NCBI GenBank assembly: GCA_018806915.1
Contig: JAGKQI010000047.1
Location: 930,001-994,000, forward strand
From: Phytophthora colocasiae
Lineage: Eukaryota; Oomycota; Peronosporomycetes; Peronosporales; Peronosporaceae
Direction: 5' to 3'
Length of the DNA stretch: 64,000 bases
The notes beneath the pieces were generated by a model. It was not told the DNA's origin and ran no database searches. It saw nothing but the letters and a program-made list of their open reading frames with translations. Made by a program: the position numbers and the translations under genes. Positions 30,674-40,713 of this stretch are shown piece after piece. Every line of letters begins with the position of its first letter. Position 1 is the first letter of the stretch.

Positions 30674-32053
30674 CGGACTAGCAGCCGAGCTCAGGCTCTG
30701 GTCCGTGGCTGGCACAGCCAGCGAGTCTCCCTCGGAGACTGAATGAGCATCCTGCGAAGCAGGGATAGTGGCCTGAGAGGCGGGAGCCACTGCCGTCGTG
30801 TGACGAGGAAAGCGGCCGGGCCGCACGCGTATCTTCGCGTACTGGAAGAGTAGACCTCGAGCGAGGCGGACGTCCACCTCGGCGCAGCTCTCCATGAGCC
30901 GGTCAAACGACGCGAGCTTCCGTGAAGCCTCGGCCCAGGTGGCCACATGGACCATGTAGTCCCGGGTGGTCTCTCCGGTTTGGAGCAGGAGTGGATAAGT
31001 CCTCATCTGAGGCACAGACTCCCGTCGTCGTTGCTTATCTAAGCGTTGCCGATACTCGGCGAGTGTGCACACCTGCGGGGTCAAGAAACGCTCATGGAGC
31101 CCCTGTCGCTGCTGAGTCTCAGCCACCGTACGTGGAGGATCGCCTATGGCGTAACCATGCAGGTTTGGCTGCGCCATCAACTGCTTCACCTGCTCGGCAG
31201 GGTCACGAGGCTCGAAGCCGTAGTCGCGCCGCGACGAAGTCCCCACGATGTCCCGTTGGACCGGTCGACGTGACTCTGGAGAACCGCTCATGGAAGCCTC
31301 CTGTGCCTCATCCAGAGGGTTGGTGATCGCGTCTTCGACGCCCTTGAGTGACTCTGGCTCATCGCGAGCAGGAAGTGGTGGTGCGTTGCGCAACGCGTTG
31401 AGCACGAGGCTCGAAGGTCCCTCCGGGAACGGATTGGGCTGCCGCAGCTGCCGAGGAATTGAGTACCGACGCGGATCACGTGGAGAGCGCAGCTCAGATC
31501 GAGTCGTCCGAGGGCTCGCAGGAGCAGGAGACGCATGGGCATCGCCCTGTTCAGACTCCTCGTAGTCCACTTCGACCTCGCCTTCCTCCGTAGGAGAGCG
31601 ACGTGGGTCGCGCGTCGGCGACGCTGTCGTGTACTCGAAGGGTGAGCCAGCGCTACCACTTGACGTCGGGCTGGCCTTGAACATCGCTCCGTAGCGAAGG
31701 CGAGACGCCGCGAAATACTCCGAAACGGAGAGCGTGAGAGGAGCCGAGGGCTCAGACCGGAAAGTGCTGAGGCGCTGAGGCGTAGACGCCTGGTCACGGG
31801 ACACCTCAGGAGCGGTTGGCTCGCTGGGGAAAATTGGAGAATGTGCTCGCTGAGCCAGCGCGTCCGCGCACTCTCGTTGAGAGATTTCTTTTATCGGAAA
31901 GTTGCCGGTGACAGGCCTTGACAAGGCAGTTATGTCTACAGTTGTAGATACTCCGTATCCACGGTTTGGTGGGGGAGGGTGTAACGGGGTTACACGGCGC
32001 TGCGCGCCTTGGCTACAATAGGTGTGGTATACACCATCCAGGTCACAAGTCAC
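30674..32053 (-). CDS. long antisense ORF of the LTR element, function unknown
   Basis: The minus-strand frame is open from 32053, inside the 3' LTR, down to 30401 (550 codons). The part below 30674 overlaps Gag in antisense and may be fortuitous. The rest reads like a real protein: a Ser/Pro/Arg-rich first half (RDPRRSPTEEGEVEVDYEES) and a helical second half (CTLAEYRQRLDKQRRRESV, RDYMVHVATWAEASRKLASF). No domain was recognised. Antisense frames are known in some plant and oomycete LTR elements, but this one cannot be matched from memory. Its start codon is uncertain. Confidence 0.5.
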
Positions 32054-32391
32054 AGATCCGTGTACGACACATAGTGTTTCTCACACGTCACATATGTAGC
32101 CAGTTGCTGGCTGTTAGCTCAGAGCCACACATTGCATTTGATTAGGATTTAGTATGTTAGATACTAAATCCGTTACATTCAGGATTAGGGCAATAAAATA
32201 AATAAAAATCAGTTTGCATTTTACATAATTAGTGTTAGTTCCTTTATTATAGGGACACTGATTGTGAGAGTCCCGTATTTAGTGGACTACTTGGTTCTTG
32301 TATAGAACCGAAGGCTAGTGCCTTGCAAGCAGGACTCTACGAGTCAACCAAACTTCCTCTGTGCCGTGCACACCTACGCAGCCCCGCTGCA
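31980..32391 (+). repeat. 3' LTR
   Basis: This is a second copy of the 412-bp LTR, with no difference from the 5' copy found by eye. It is preceded by the polypurine tract at about 31968-31979. Confidence 0.9.
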
Positions 32392-34083
32392 TTTATGCCC
32401 GATAAACCGCATAGGTACGGCTCCAAGATGTTCATGACCTGTGATAGTAAGACTGCGTATTGCCACAGGTGAGGCTCTTTTTCTCGTTGAAATGTCAATG
32501 ATGTAAGTTACTACTTTGGAACTGACCTCGTACATTTTTTTTTTTAATGTCGTCACTTTGAAGATTCGAGATTTACGTTGGTAAGATGAAGGCTCGCGAA
32601 GATCAGGCCGACGCATTCGATCATAAGACCGGAGCTGCAGCGGTAATCCGCAATTTGAAGATTGTACTAGCAAATGATCAGCGAGAATTCCGCGCAGTCA
32701 CCATAGACCGCTTCTATTCGTCAATTCCGCTGGCGATTGAGTTGCTGTCAATGCACGTGTACGTCATCGGGACGATAATGACTGGGCGCCTCGGGTTCGA
32801 CCGCAACGTCATAGAGACACGAAAGACTCGACCTAAAAGCCTTCCTCGAGGATCGTTCACGTTTTCCCGCTCTCTGACTGTGCCAAGTATGATCGCGTTT
32901 CACTGGTGGGACCGTAAACCGGTCCACTACCTGTGTACAGGATCTGTGATGACAGCATCAATGATCAATCGCAACTTGAAAGGAGAAGGACCAACAACAG
33001 TGCCCTGCCCCAAGGCAGTAAACGAATATCAGGGTTGGATGGGCGGAGTGGATGTGCATGACCAACTCCGTCTCCAGTCCTTTTCGCTCCAGACGTCCGT
33101 TCGTTTCTCGAAGTACTATAAGAGCCTATTCCTAGGCCTCATTGATATGGTCATGGTGAATTCCTACATCTCACACAAAGCGGTGTGTGCCTTGACGAAT
33201 AAACCGGCGATGAAACGTGGAGAATGGTACGCCTTGCTACACAAGCAGTTACTCCAGCTGAAAGAGCAAGATTTCGTTGGAGTGTCGTCGACACCTTCTC
33301 CCGGAAGCAAGAAGCACAGACGAAGACGCGTAGGCCACTCCCTCATCCAGTTCGACGACTGGGTAACGGTATCTGGCGTTCAGAAACGACGGCAACGATC
33401 TTGCAAAGTCTGCGCACTGCTTCGCGGAGAGCGAAAGAAGTCATTTCAAACCACGTTCTACTGCGAGCAGTGCTCCATCAATGATGCAAAATGCTACCTG
33501 TGTCCAAAGGCAAGACGTGAGTACAAGGGTGAGATGAAAACATGCTTTCAGATTTGGCACGAGGACTTCGAGTCCGGACTTGCCATTCCAGTTTCGCTAG
33601 GAAAGCGCGTAGTCCTCCGGCGACCAGGGAAGGAGACCGGACAGCGTAAGAAGACCAGGAGAGAGCTGCTACGTGAAGGAGAGGGCGAAGCAGATAATGA
33701 GCAACATCAACGTAGTAGCTATGGTAGCGAGGACGATAGTGAGTTCGATCTGTAGAAACGCAATATCAGTATTGGTATAAAATGAACTTCCTTGAGTCAA
33801 CGCACCTTTTGCACCGCAGTTTCAGGAGTGATTGGATCCTCAATCCAACTGTCGCTGCCTCTGTGTTTTCTGCAAAGCGCGAAGTTACTACTTAGCATCC
33901 AGGGAACATCAAAACAAGCTATGGAACTTACGACTAAAATGGAAACCTACCTGTGAAAACCTATATACCTGGGCCGATGTGGATAGTACACGACCATACA
34001 AACAGAATGATACGAGGAAGGTCGTAAGTTACGACGTTCTCTTAGCTGTTCCCAGGGCCAAATCTTGGGAACCGAGGGGTTAA

Positions 34084-34917
34084 GTTCCTCAAAGTGAGAT
34101 AATAATATAAGGTGCTGAATTCCTTCACACAGTAAGCATACTTCTACAACAGTTATGTTCTGGATGACCTTGAAGCATAATACTCCTTTGAAGATCATCC
34201 AGCTTTTCAAGATTGTTGATGAGCTACATGTAGCGGTGCCTCCTCCATCTGGACAACAGCCTCTACGATGATCAGCTGGAGACACCTAGATGTTATTGTT
34301 GAAGTTCACTTATGAGGGCATTGATTCAAGAAGCTGCGCAGGCGACTTCGATGCTCGAGAGGGGATCGATTTCGCAGCGTCCGATGATCTGGAATTTCAA
34401 CGAAGGGACACGCGATCCCAAACGGAGCGCTCCTACGAATTCCAACGGATCTACGGGCTTTTGCATCCCGAGATCGAGGAGATTTATCCGGTGGGAGAAC
34501 CTCAGGGCGGAAGGTCATGTTTTTGCGCCAAGCATGTCGCCGAGGAGCTCCTCCCTGGCTTCTACTGACGCAGCGCATACAAAGCCATCGCGCAATATTC
34601 TGTGGCTGGTTGGTGGTGACTCAAATGTTAGCGCAAAAATGACAAGGCTAAGCGTGGCTTGCATTGCACTGTAGCGCTTCAAAGCAAGCATTAGATCTCG
34701 AACCCAGTTACTACCAACGCAGTCACATTGTCGCCAATTTGTGAAAGTTCGAGTTTTCTTGTAATTCGGTCAGGTTTCAACGAAAGACTGTTTATAACGA
34801 AAAATACGCGGTGATCTTGTGAACGAGCTTAGTAATTGCGGTTTGAGAGAGGCTTCTTTTACATCAGCGACAATTTGATAGCGTACCTACACTTCTCAGT
34901 AGCGATCTCTTCCGGCC
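34084..34917. other. region without a supported gene
   Basis: There are open stretches of about 90 codons on both strands around 34290-34578 with no recognisable domain. A near-palindrome AGGTGCTGAATTCC...GGAGTATTATGCTTCAAGG lies in 34110-34210. No function is assigned. Confidence 0.35.
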
Positions 34918-36426
34918 TTAAAAAAATGCTTCACTATGCCGGCGCAGGAAGTCCTCGCTTCCTTCGTCGCTGCTGCTGTCGCTTTGAGTAGTACCACCTG
35001 CCCGCTCAACATTCGCAGTAAGTAGGCGCCGTAGCCGTAGTTTGCGCTTCTCGCGATAGCGTCTTTGGACTAAAAGTCTCTTCGTACGGGCGTCGTTCCC
35101 GATAACATGGAGGCGCTTCAGGTAATTTCGGTAGTTATCGCCATCGTGACTGCGAAGAGGCAGGATTCTGATGTGGAAGTTGGTTAGTGCAATGCACGCC
35201 TTGAACATGATGTCATAGTTGCCTTCATCCCAACGATACTTGTCGGAGCAAAGTGACCACAGTGTGCACAAGCGCCCAAAATAATTTTCAACAATGACGC
35301 GGTCGTGCGCTATGCGGTCGTTCGTTTCAACTTGGATAGGCGTCAGAGTCTGCAACGGAAGTTTCTTAAACGGAGTGATGGCCCGAAAGTCTTCTGCGAG
35401 TCCTTGGTAACCCTTGTCTGCTAGCACTGCCCACGAGTCTTGATACTTATCTCCTAATGGTCCTTCGTCATTAAGCTCCTTCTCGCTCTCAGTTTTGAGA
35501 AGATGCTGGAGATGAAATTCGTGGTTCTTGCGGAACACCTCAATATCCGCTTCACTGCCAGGGTAATGATCGGTGCAGTTTATCGCAAGCCCATTTGGTA
35601 GGACAGATACTTCGACCTTATACCCATGCAGATGGTGTTTGGCACTATAATACGCACTGCGCTCCTTCATTTGGCCACTGGGCATATTGGTGTGCTGGAA
35701 CGTCACGTCCGTGGCGTATCGGGCACAGGGATAATTGCGAAAAGTATTTCCCCCAAGAACCAACGCCTCCATCGTGAACTTGTCTGCTGCGGACACCACA
35801 AACCTCTCATATAAGTACGGGGAGAGCACTGTAGCGAAGGACAGCATCATCTTTTGAAATGTAGGAGGCTTAATCTTGAATACACCAGCTACAACATCCC
35901 ATTTGCCGCAGTGCTTCAGGGTTGTGAGTAACATGAATAGCACGTCCATGGGGCGTTGAGTGCACTTACGGCCACGACCCACATTCCAGTTATCTCTTAG
36001 ATGATTCCTGAGATAGCTCCAAAGGCGTTCAAACTCAATGGGAGCGAAGTTAGTCATCGCCGTAATGTTCGCGGCATCCTCGCGGAGGAATGAATGGTAC
36101 ACCGGTGACGGCGAGTCGGTTTCATCGTTGGACTGGTCAATGACCACCGAAGACATACTTTGACGTTGTGCTTGACGGTCAGTATCGAGCTGCCTCAAAA
36201 TAGACACGCCGTGGGCAACTTGGGTAGCGGATAGCGGCTGGTTTGTGGCCTGACTTCGGCGAGATTGGGAGGATACCATAGCGATGTATGAGGTACGCAG
36301 CAAATTAGGAAATGACGGAGGCATTTCGTGATGTGGCGACTCAGTCAGTATTGAGCGACTCCTACCTACTCGATTCGGTGAGCAGCGATATGAGAATCTT
36401 TGATTGAAGACCGCGCAGTCGAACAT
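34918..36426 (-). CDS. DDE transposase of the IS5/Harbinger type (DDE_Tnp_4-like)
   Basis: The uninterrupted 502-codon frame has a helical N-terminal DNA-binding region (MDVLFMLLTTLKHCGKWDVVAG, seen as part of a helix-turn-helix-like segment). The DDE core includes YATDVTFQ (D), LADKGYQG (D) and VIVENYFGRLC (E). KHHLHGYKVEVSVLPNGLA and HYPGSEADI are typical of the superfamily. No terminal inverted repeats or target duplication could be found around it, so it is either an old insertion with decayed ends or a domesticated gene. The start is ambiguous among several in-frame ATGs: the first, at 36426, is used, and MSSVVIDQSND further in is plausible. Confidence 0.8.
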   Translation of the reverse strand: MFDCAVFNQRFSYRCSPNRVGRSRSILTESPHHEMPPSFPNLLRTSYIAMVSSQSRRSQATNQPLSATQVAHGVSILRQLDTDRQAQRQSMSSVVIDQSNDETDSPSPVYHSFLREDAANITAMTNFAPIEFERLWSYLRNHLRDNWNVGRGRKCTQRPMDVLFMLLTTLKHCGKWDVVAGVFKIKPPTFQKMMLSFATVLSPYLYERFVVSAADKFTMEALVLGGNTFRNYPCARYATDVTFQHTNMPSGQMKERSAYYSAKHHLHGYKVEVSVLPNGLAINCTDHYPGSEADIEVFRKNHEFHLQHLLKTESEKELNDEGPLGDKYQDSWAVLADKGYQGLAEDFRAITPFKKLPLQTLTPIQVETNDRIAHDRVIVENYFGRLCTLWSLCSDKYRWDEGNYDIMFKACIALTNFHIRILPLRSHDGDNYRNYLKRLHVIGNDARTKRLLVQRRYREKRKLRLRRLLTANVERAGGTTQSDSSSDEGSEDFLRRHSEAFF

Positions 36427-36737
36427 TCTAGAAGCACTAAGCGATGTGTTGCCCTATTTTGTAGTGTGTGATGACTTCCTGTGATTTGCCGGAAATTTCG
36501 AGTAATACACAAAATGTGAGACAAAGGTCTATTCAGGTGTCAACTTGACCACGGGCGTCGTCACTTCTGCTAGATGGGGCGTTTCCGACGTCATCGACAG
36601 ATCCCATTCTCAAGTTATTCTATACATCAGTTCCATGCTATATCGTACTTTTATTTACATATTGAATGAACCCAACCTTCCTTACAGACTGTTCAGCATC
36701 TTCGTATCGAGTTGCATGTTGCCTACGCCTGCAACCG
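36427..36737. other. short divergent intergenic region
   Basis: It separates the transposase from the next plus-strand gene. No gene is seen. A possible 5' leader of the gene at 36738 lies here. Confidence 0.4.
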
Positions 36738-38108
36738 ATGCAAAGACCTCGGATGGTCATTCCTCAACCTGCGCCACCTCCAGCTCGAAAAGCGCCACGA
36801 AATCCCATGAAACGTCGTCCGCTACGAGCTGCAGGCGGCTTCGGACTTTACGCGTTATGCATCTGTTTGTCCACCATCGCACTGCAAGCTCTGACCACGC
36901 CGTCTCCTACTCCATCGTCGTTCCTGAACAGTTTAAACTCGGTGGACTCGTTCCTGTGGCGAACATCCGAACCTCCGACAGTCTCTACCGTTGATCTGAG
37001 AGTGCGCAACTTGTCGGTGCATCGTGTACGATATGTGGATGAACAGGAGGAGGATGAAGAAGGAAATCAACAGGAACAGGGATCAGATACCAAGCACAAC
37101 ACTTTGTCCAGCGTACTGACGAGGTTTGTCACTGCAACGACGAAACCTCGATCGTCGGAAGTCTCTAGTGTGGTGATCACTTGGGAAGATCATCCGTTAG
37201 CAGCTCATGCTCGAGTGAAAGACGCACGACTGGACGAGGACGGAGAAGAAGGAGATTCAGTCGATGCATCGGGAGATTCGAATCTGGAATCCTATTCCTA
37301 CGAGGTGCAGATCTGGGTCACGGGGTGGGGTCTTGATGCGCTTTGGAACCCTGCAAACAAGAAGGTGACTACTAGAGACCCATTCCTGATCCTTACAGAC
37401 CTGCCGCTGGAGCAGGAGATGGAGCTTCGAGTGAGGATGAAAGCCAAACAGATCAAGAGGTCCTTGCTTGGGTTTGTTCTACCGTTGGGATTCTTTTCCA
37501 CCGAGACCGATGGGCCTTGGAGCGAGACGGCAATTTTGTTGCCAACCAGAGATGACGAGTTGGAGGCCATCGTTACGTCATTAGCAAGCAACAAGCCGTT
37601 GTTGCTGTTGTTGGCGTTGTGCATTGGGGCAAGCTGCGTCGTTGTAGCACAGTTGTATGTACGACGGAGACTTGCATTACGACAGCAGCGGAAACTATTG
37701 AAGATGCAATCGAGTCGTCGCTCGTCTTCGGAGCAAGATGACACGAAAGAAACAGACTCTTCGGATTCGGATTCGGAGGGTGAAGACTGCGGCAAGTCCG
37801 TTCAGGAGCTGAAGCATGAGATCCGTGACCTTCGCCAAGAGCTGGAAGATTCGGAGGACGAAGTGCGTCAACTCATGCTGTTCAGCGGCTACGGGATTGA
37901 TACATTGGCACCTCACGAGCTCGAGCAGCTTGAACGCGAGCTTAAACACACTCTGAAACGCATTCATGATCTCAAGAAACACCCGATGACACCGGAACGA
38001 CCTGAGACCAAAAACCCTGTCGACGAACAGAGCCGACGGGAGAGACAGCGACTCAAGCAGCGAGAAGCCTTACCAATGAGTCCCATCTACGAGCACCGAT
38101 CGTTCTAA
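36738..38108 (+). CDS. membrane protein with FnIII-like domain and coiled coil, function unknown
   Basis: From ATG 36738 (MQRPRMVIPQ) the frame encodes 456 residues. A longer start at 36666 is possible. A Pro/Arg-rich start is followed by a hydrophobic segment (GGFGLYALCICLSTIALQAL), which may be a signal anchor. The lumenal part shows a fibronectin-III-like pattern (VVITWEDHP, YEVQIWVTGW, LTDLPLEQEMELRVRMKA, GPWSETAILL). A second helix (PLLLLLALCIGASCVVVAQL) precedes a Ser/Asp-rich linker and a coiled coil (VQELKHEIRDLRQELEDSED). The pattern suggests an endomembrane or surface protein with an extracytoplasmic FnIII module. No characterised relative was recognised. Confidence 0.7.
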   Translation: MQRPRMVIPQPAPPPARKAPRNPMKRRPLRAAGGFGLYALCICLSTIALQALTTPSPTPSSFLNSLNSVDSFLWRTSEPPTVSTVDLRVRNLSVHRVRYVDEQEEDEEGNQQEQGSDTKHNTLSSVLTRFVTATTKPRSSEVSSVVITWEDHPLAAHARVKDARLDEDGEEGDSVDASGDSNLESYSYEVQIWVTGWGLDALWNPANKKVTTRDPFLILTDLPLEQEMELRVRMKAKQIKRSLLGFVLPLGFFSTETDGPWSETAILLPTRDDELEAIVTSLASNKPLLLLLALCIGASCVVVAQLYVRRRLALRQQRKLLKMQSSRRSSSEQDDTKETDSSDSDSEGEDCGKSVQELKHEIRDLRQELEDSEDEVRQLMLFSGYGIDTLAPHELEQLERELKHTLKRIHDLKKHPMTPERPETKNPVDEQSRRERQRLKQREALPMSPIYEHRSF

Positions 38109-38280
38109 GACGTCAAGTATTTATCTATAAAACCAATACACAGGGAATGAAGCTTCACGTGACGTGTTCCATTACCATGACGGGTTGACGTTGTCGACGT
38201 CACTAATGGTGTGCACCACATATTTAATCAGTCGAACCACCAGAACCGCACATCTATTGTCAATCCTAAAAGCTCTCAAG

Positions 38281-39150
38281 ATGCCTGTGCGCGACGTTGC
38301 ATTGGGGGCGCTCTCGGGGGCGTTGGTCTCTGTCTTCGTGTCTCAATTGGTTCTTCCTCGTCTCCGTACTCGTCAGCTGCGCTCTCAAGCTGTCCATGGT
38401 ACTGTGTTCCTTGTAGGAGCAGGTCCAGGCGATCCGGAGCTGCTCACTTTGAAGGCTCGACGACTGCTAGCCAGTGCGACTGTAGTGGTAGTGGACGATC
38501 TGGTGGGGGCTAAAGTCTATGCACTCATTCCAAAGGACTGCGAGATCATTTACGTGGGTAAACGAGGCGGTAAGAAGGATTCAGCCAAGCAAGTGGACAT
38601 TGATGCCATTCTGGTGGACAAGTGTCGCGGTGGACATATTGTCGTCCGTCTTAAAGGGGGTGACCCCATGGTATTTGGCCGCGTACATTCGGAGATCCGA
38701 GCTTTAGTACGAGCTCAGTGCAAGTTTGAGGTGATTCCTGGTATTTCTTCGGCTTTAGCGGTGCCTGCTACTGCGAATATTCCGGTAACGCACAAGACGC
38801 TAAGCACCAACTTCGTGGTGATTTCGGGTCATAAGCCAGCGGAGATGGACTTTGTTATGTTGGCAAAGGTGGAAACTATTGTGTTGCTCATGGCTACGAG
38901 AACTATTGGAAGTATCTGTGAGAGTTTGGTGGAAAACGGCAAGGATAAGGACACACCTGTAGCACTAATTCACTCGGGAACAAACCCCGATCAGGTACTA
39001 CTGCTGGGAATACTGGAGGATATCGCTGCTAAGACGGAAGGGAAGAAGTACTCGCCTGCAATCATTGTCATTGGAGAAGTGGCTAAGTATGGCGACTTGA
39101 AGGCGTATCTAGACGAGTCAGACGACGATCCGATCAACACAGACGTTTAA
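38281..39150 (+). CDS. uroporphyrinogen-III C-methyltransferase (SUMT/CobA type)
   Basis: The frame encodes 289 residues. A hydrophobic N-terminus (VALGALSGALVSVFVSQLVL) may target or anchor it. The tetrapyrrole-methylase domain starts at VFLVGAGPGDPELLTLKA (the GxGxGD SAM site) and includes VVDDLVG, VRLKGGDPMVFGR and VIPGISSALAVPA, all hallmarks of SUMT. The enzyme methylates uroporphyrinogen III to precorrin-2, the first step to siroheme, the cofactor of sulfite and nitrite reductases. The stand-alone form lacks a CysG-type oxidase/ferrochelatase part. ATG 38281 is chosen because the upstream extension looks like leader sequence. Confidence 0.9.
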   Translation: MPVRDVALGALSGALVSVFVSQLVLPRLRTRQLRSQAVHGTVFLVGAGPGDPELLTLKARRLLASATVVVVDDLVGAKVYALIPKDCEIIYVGKRGGKKDSAKQVDIDAILVDKCRGGHIVVRLKGGDPMVFGRVHSEIRALVRAQCKFEVIPGISSALAVPATANIPVTHKTLSTNFVVISGHKPAEMDFVMLAKVETIVLLMATRTIGSICESLVENGKDKDTPVALIHSGTNPDQVLLLGILEDIAAKTEGKKYSPAIIVIGEVAKYGDLKAYLDESDDDPINTDV

Positions 39151-39248
39151 GCTGCAATTAATGCGGCAAACGATGAATATGCTTCGATACTTTGTCATTC
39201 TCCAAACATGTGCCTACATTGACACGATATGAGCAGCATCTGCCTTGC

Positions 39249-40300
39249 TTAGCGACGCACGACGTCCAACAGCTCCACTTCGAACACCAGGTCCGCATCA
39301 GGAGGAATCACGCCACCAGCGCCAGCCTTGCCATAGCCCTTAGCTGACGGGATGTTGAGCGTGGCCTTCATGCCCTTGCTCATACGCATAACGCCCTCAT
39401 CCCATCCACGGATGACCTGCCCGACACCGATCTGGAACTGGAACGGCTGGCCGCGGTCACGGGACGAGTCGAAAACCTTGCCGTCCTTAGCCAACTTGCC
39501 CGTGTAGTGCATGACCATGGTGTCACCGCGGCTGGGGAACGTCACGTTGTCACCCTCTTCAATGACCTCAGGAAGGACAAGACGTTCCTCTACATTCAGG
39601 TCGGAATGCAGCTCGTGGTCCACAAGATCCAACGTCACCGTCAGCGATTGACCAGCGTACGGGTGAGCCAGGTCAATGTCCATAGTGTCGTCCGTGAGCT
39701 TCACAATGCGAGCACGCTCTCCTCCAGCAAGCTCCAGCACTTGGCCAACAGCAAGCATTTCCCGCTCCTTCTCGGGCAAATTCATCTCTTTGAGCGGGAC
39801 AGTGAGGATCTGCTTGTCGGCACCGAAAGCCAGGGCCGGCTCGATGTCCACCGTCTTGGACTCGCCAGCCTTCATGCCCTGCACGGCGTCCTCCACACCA
39901 GGGAGAACCTGTCCACTGCCCACAATAAACTTAAGAGGGGCACCTTCCTGCGTCTTGGGGAGAGCCTCTCCTCCTGACAGTTTGCCTTCCATGTGGAGCG
40001 AGACGCGGTCACCCACAGCCACCACGCGGTCTCCAGCCTGTGTACTGAAGGCAGCAGCATTGGTTAACCGCAGAGAAGGGAATGCAACACTTTGTAGGCC
40101 ACGAGGAATAGCTGAAGTAGCGGGTGAATGGTGTGCCAATGCCAATGCCGAACGAGATTGGCGACGAGCTGAAAAATGTAGTAAGAAGTTAGAATTACTG
40201 CATGAATCGTAAGGTAAATGATAGAGTACAGACCAATAGAGCGCGCGTTCTGGCGGACAGCGCGGGTCAGCAGAGTAGGGAAGCGCTTGGGCAGCATCAT
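39249..40300 (-). CDS. double FKBP-type peptidyl-prolyl isomerase, probably mitochondrial
   Basis: Exons 40300-40234 and 40168-39249 give 328 residues. The first exon (MMLPKRFPTLLTRAVRQNAR) and the next segment are Arg-rich and lack acids, as in a mitochondrial presequence. The first domain is SlyD/FkpA-like with an inserted flap (VGDRVSLHMEGKL, FIVGSGQVLPGVEDAVQGM, PALAFGADKQI). The second is a standard FKBP12-like domain (MVMHYTGKLAKDGKVFDSS, VIRGWDEGVMRMSKG, GAGGVIPPDADLVFEVELL). Isomerase and chaperone activity in protein folding is expected. The pairing of a SlyD-like and an FKBP12-like domain in one organellar protein is uncommon. Confidence 0.87.
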
Positions 40301-40713
40301 GAAGTTCCGGTGCTGGTGGGAATGAGCTCTTTTGTGTGGCACGAAATTGTGCTAAATTGGGTTAAATGCGCTTTTTGTAGGTTAAATCGAGGGGTTAATC
40401 AGTTTAAGTCGACCGCAAAAACACGAGACCCAAGACACGAAATGAGCTAACGACGTACGAAGTTGCTTCGAAGTAGGAAACTAGCGAAGGATACTGCATG
40501 TAGAGAGGCATTACTCGTTCAAACCACGTGATCTTGTAGAACGAAACGGGACGAAAGCACCGTACGCACTTGTTTTTCTTTTCTCCTTGTCTGGAAGGAG
40601 GCGACAAGGTAGGCGGTCTGCATGTTCTTGTCCGAATAGATAGGTGCGACGAAGCAGTCACGGTGCTTTCTCGATCACGACCACCAAGCAAACACACTGC
40701 AACGTAAGCTCCT
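40301..40713. other. intergenic between FKBP start and Myb-A end
   Basis: It holds the FKBP promoter (right side of that minus-strand gene) and the 3' region of Myb-A. No gene was recognised. Confidence 0.4.

Larger units (their letters stand above)
29665..32391 (+). mobile_element. non-autonomous LTR retrotransposon with antisense ORF
   Basis: This 2727-bp element lies inside the piggyBac transposase. The LTRs are 412 bp each (29665-30076 and 31980-32391), start TG and end CA, and appear identical by eye. A 5-bp duplication TTTAT flanks the element (29660-29664 and 32392-32396). A purine tract GGTGGGGGAGGG precedes the 3' LTR. The interior has a short Gag-like frame on the plus strand and a long frame on the minus strand, but no protease, reverse transcriptase, RNase H or integrase. 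Movement must depend on an autonomous relative. Confidence 0.9.
28113..33755 (+). pseudogene. piggyBac transposase split by an LTR retrotransposon
   Basis: Exons 28113-28364, 28424-29664 plus 32397-32468 (one exon interrupted by the LTR element), and 32564-33755 total about 918 codons in one frame once the insertion and one copy of the TTTAT duplication are discounted. An acidic N-terminus is followed by the DDE_Tnp_1_7 domain. FSFDEG, TIDRFYSS and GGVDVHDQ carry the three catalytic aspartates. The C-terminus has a Cys-rich finger (CKVC, CEQC, CYLC) of the kind that binds the element's ends. No other break is seen, so the inactivation looks recent. Confidence 0.88.
27861..34079 (+). mobile_element. 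piggyBac element carrying a nested LTR retrotransposon
   Basis: TTAA lies on both sides (27857-27860 and 34080-34083). The 15-bp inverted ends are CCCCTTGGTTCCCAA and CCCCTCGGTTCCCAA (one mismatch). Subterminal palindromes of the type GTCGTAAGTTACGAC lie at about 27880-27895 (one variant base), 27908-27924 and 34019-34034. The element is about 3.5 kb without the 2.7-kb LTR insertion. Its transposase has all catalytic residues and is split only by that insertion. Confidence 0.9.
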
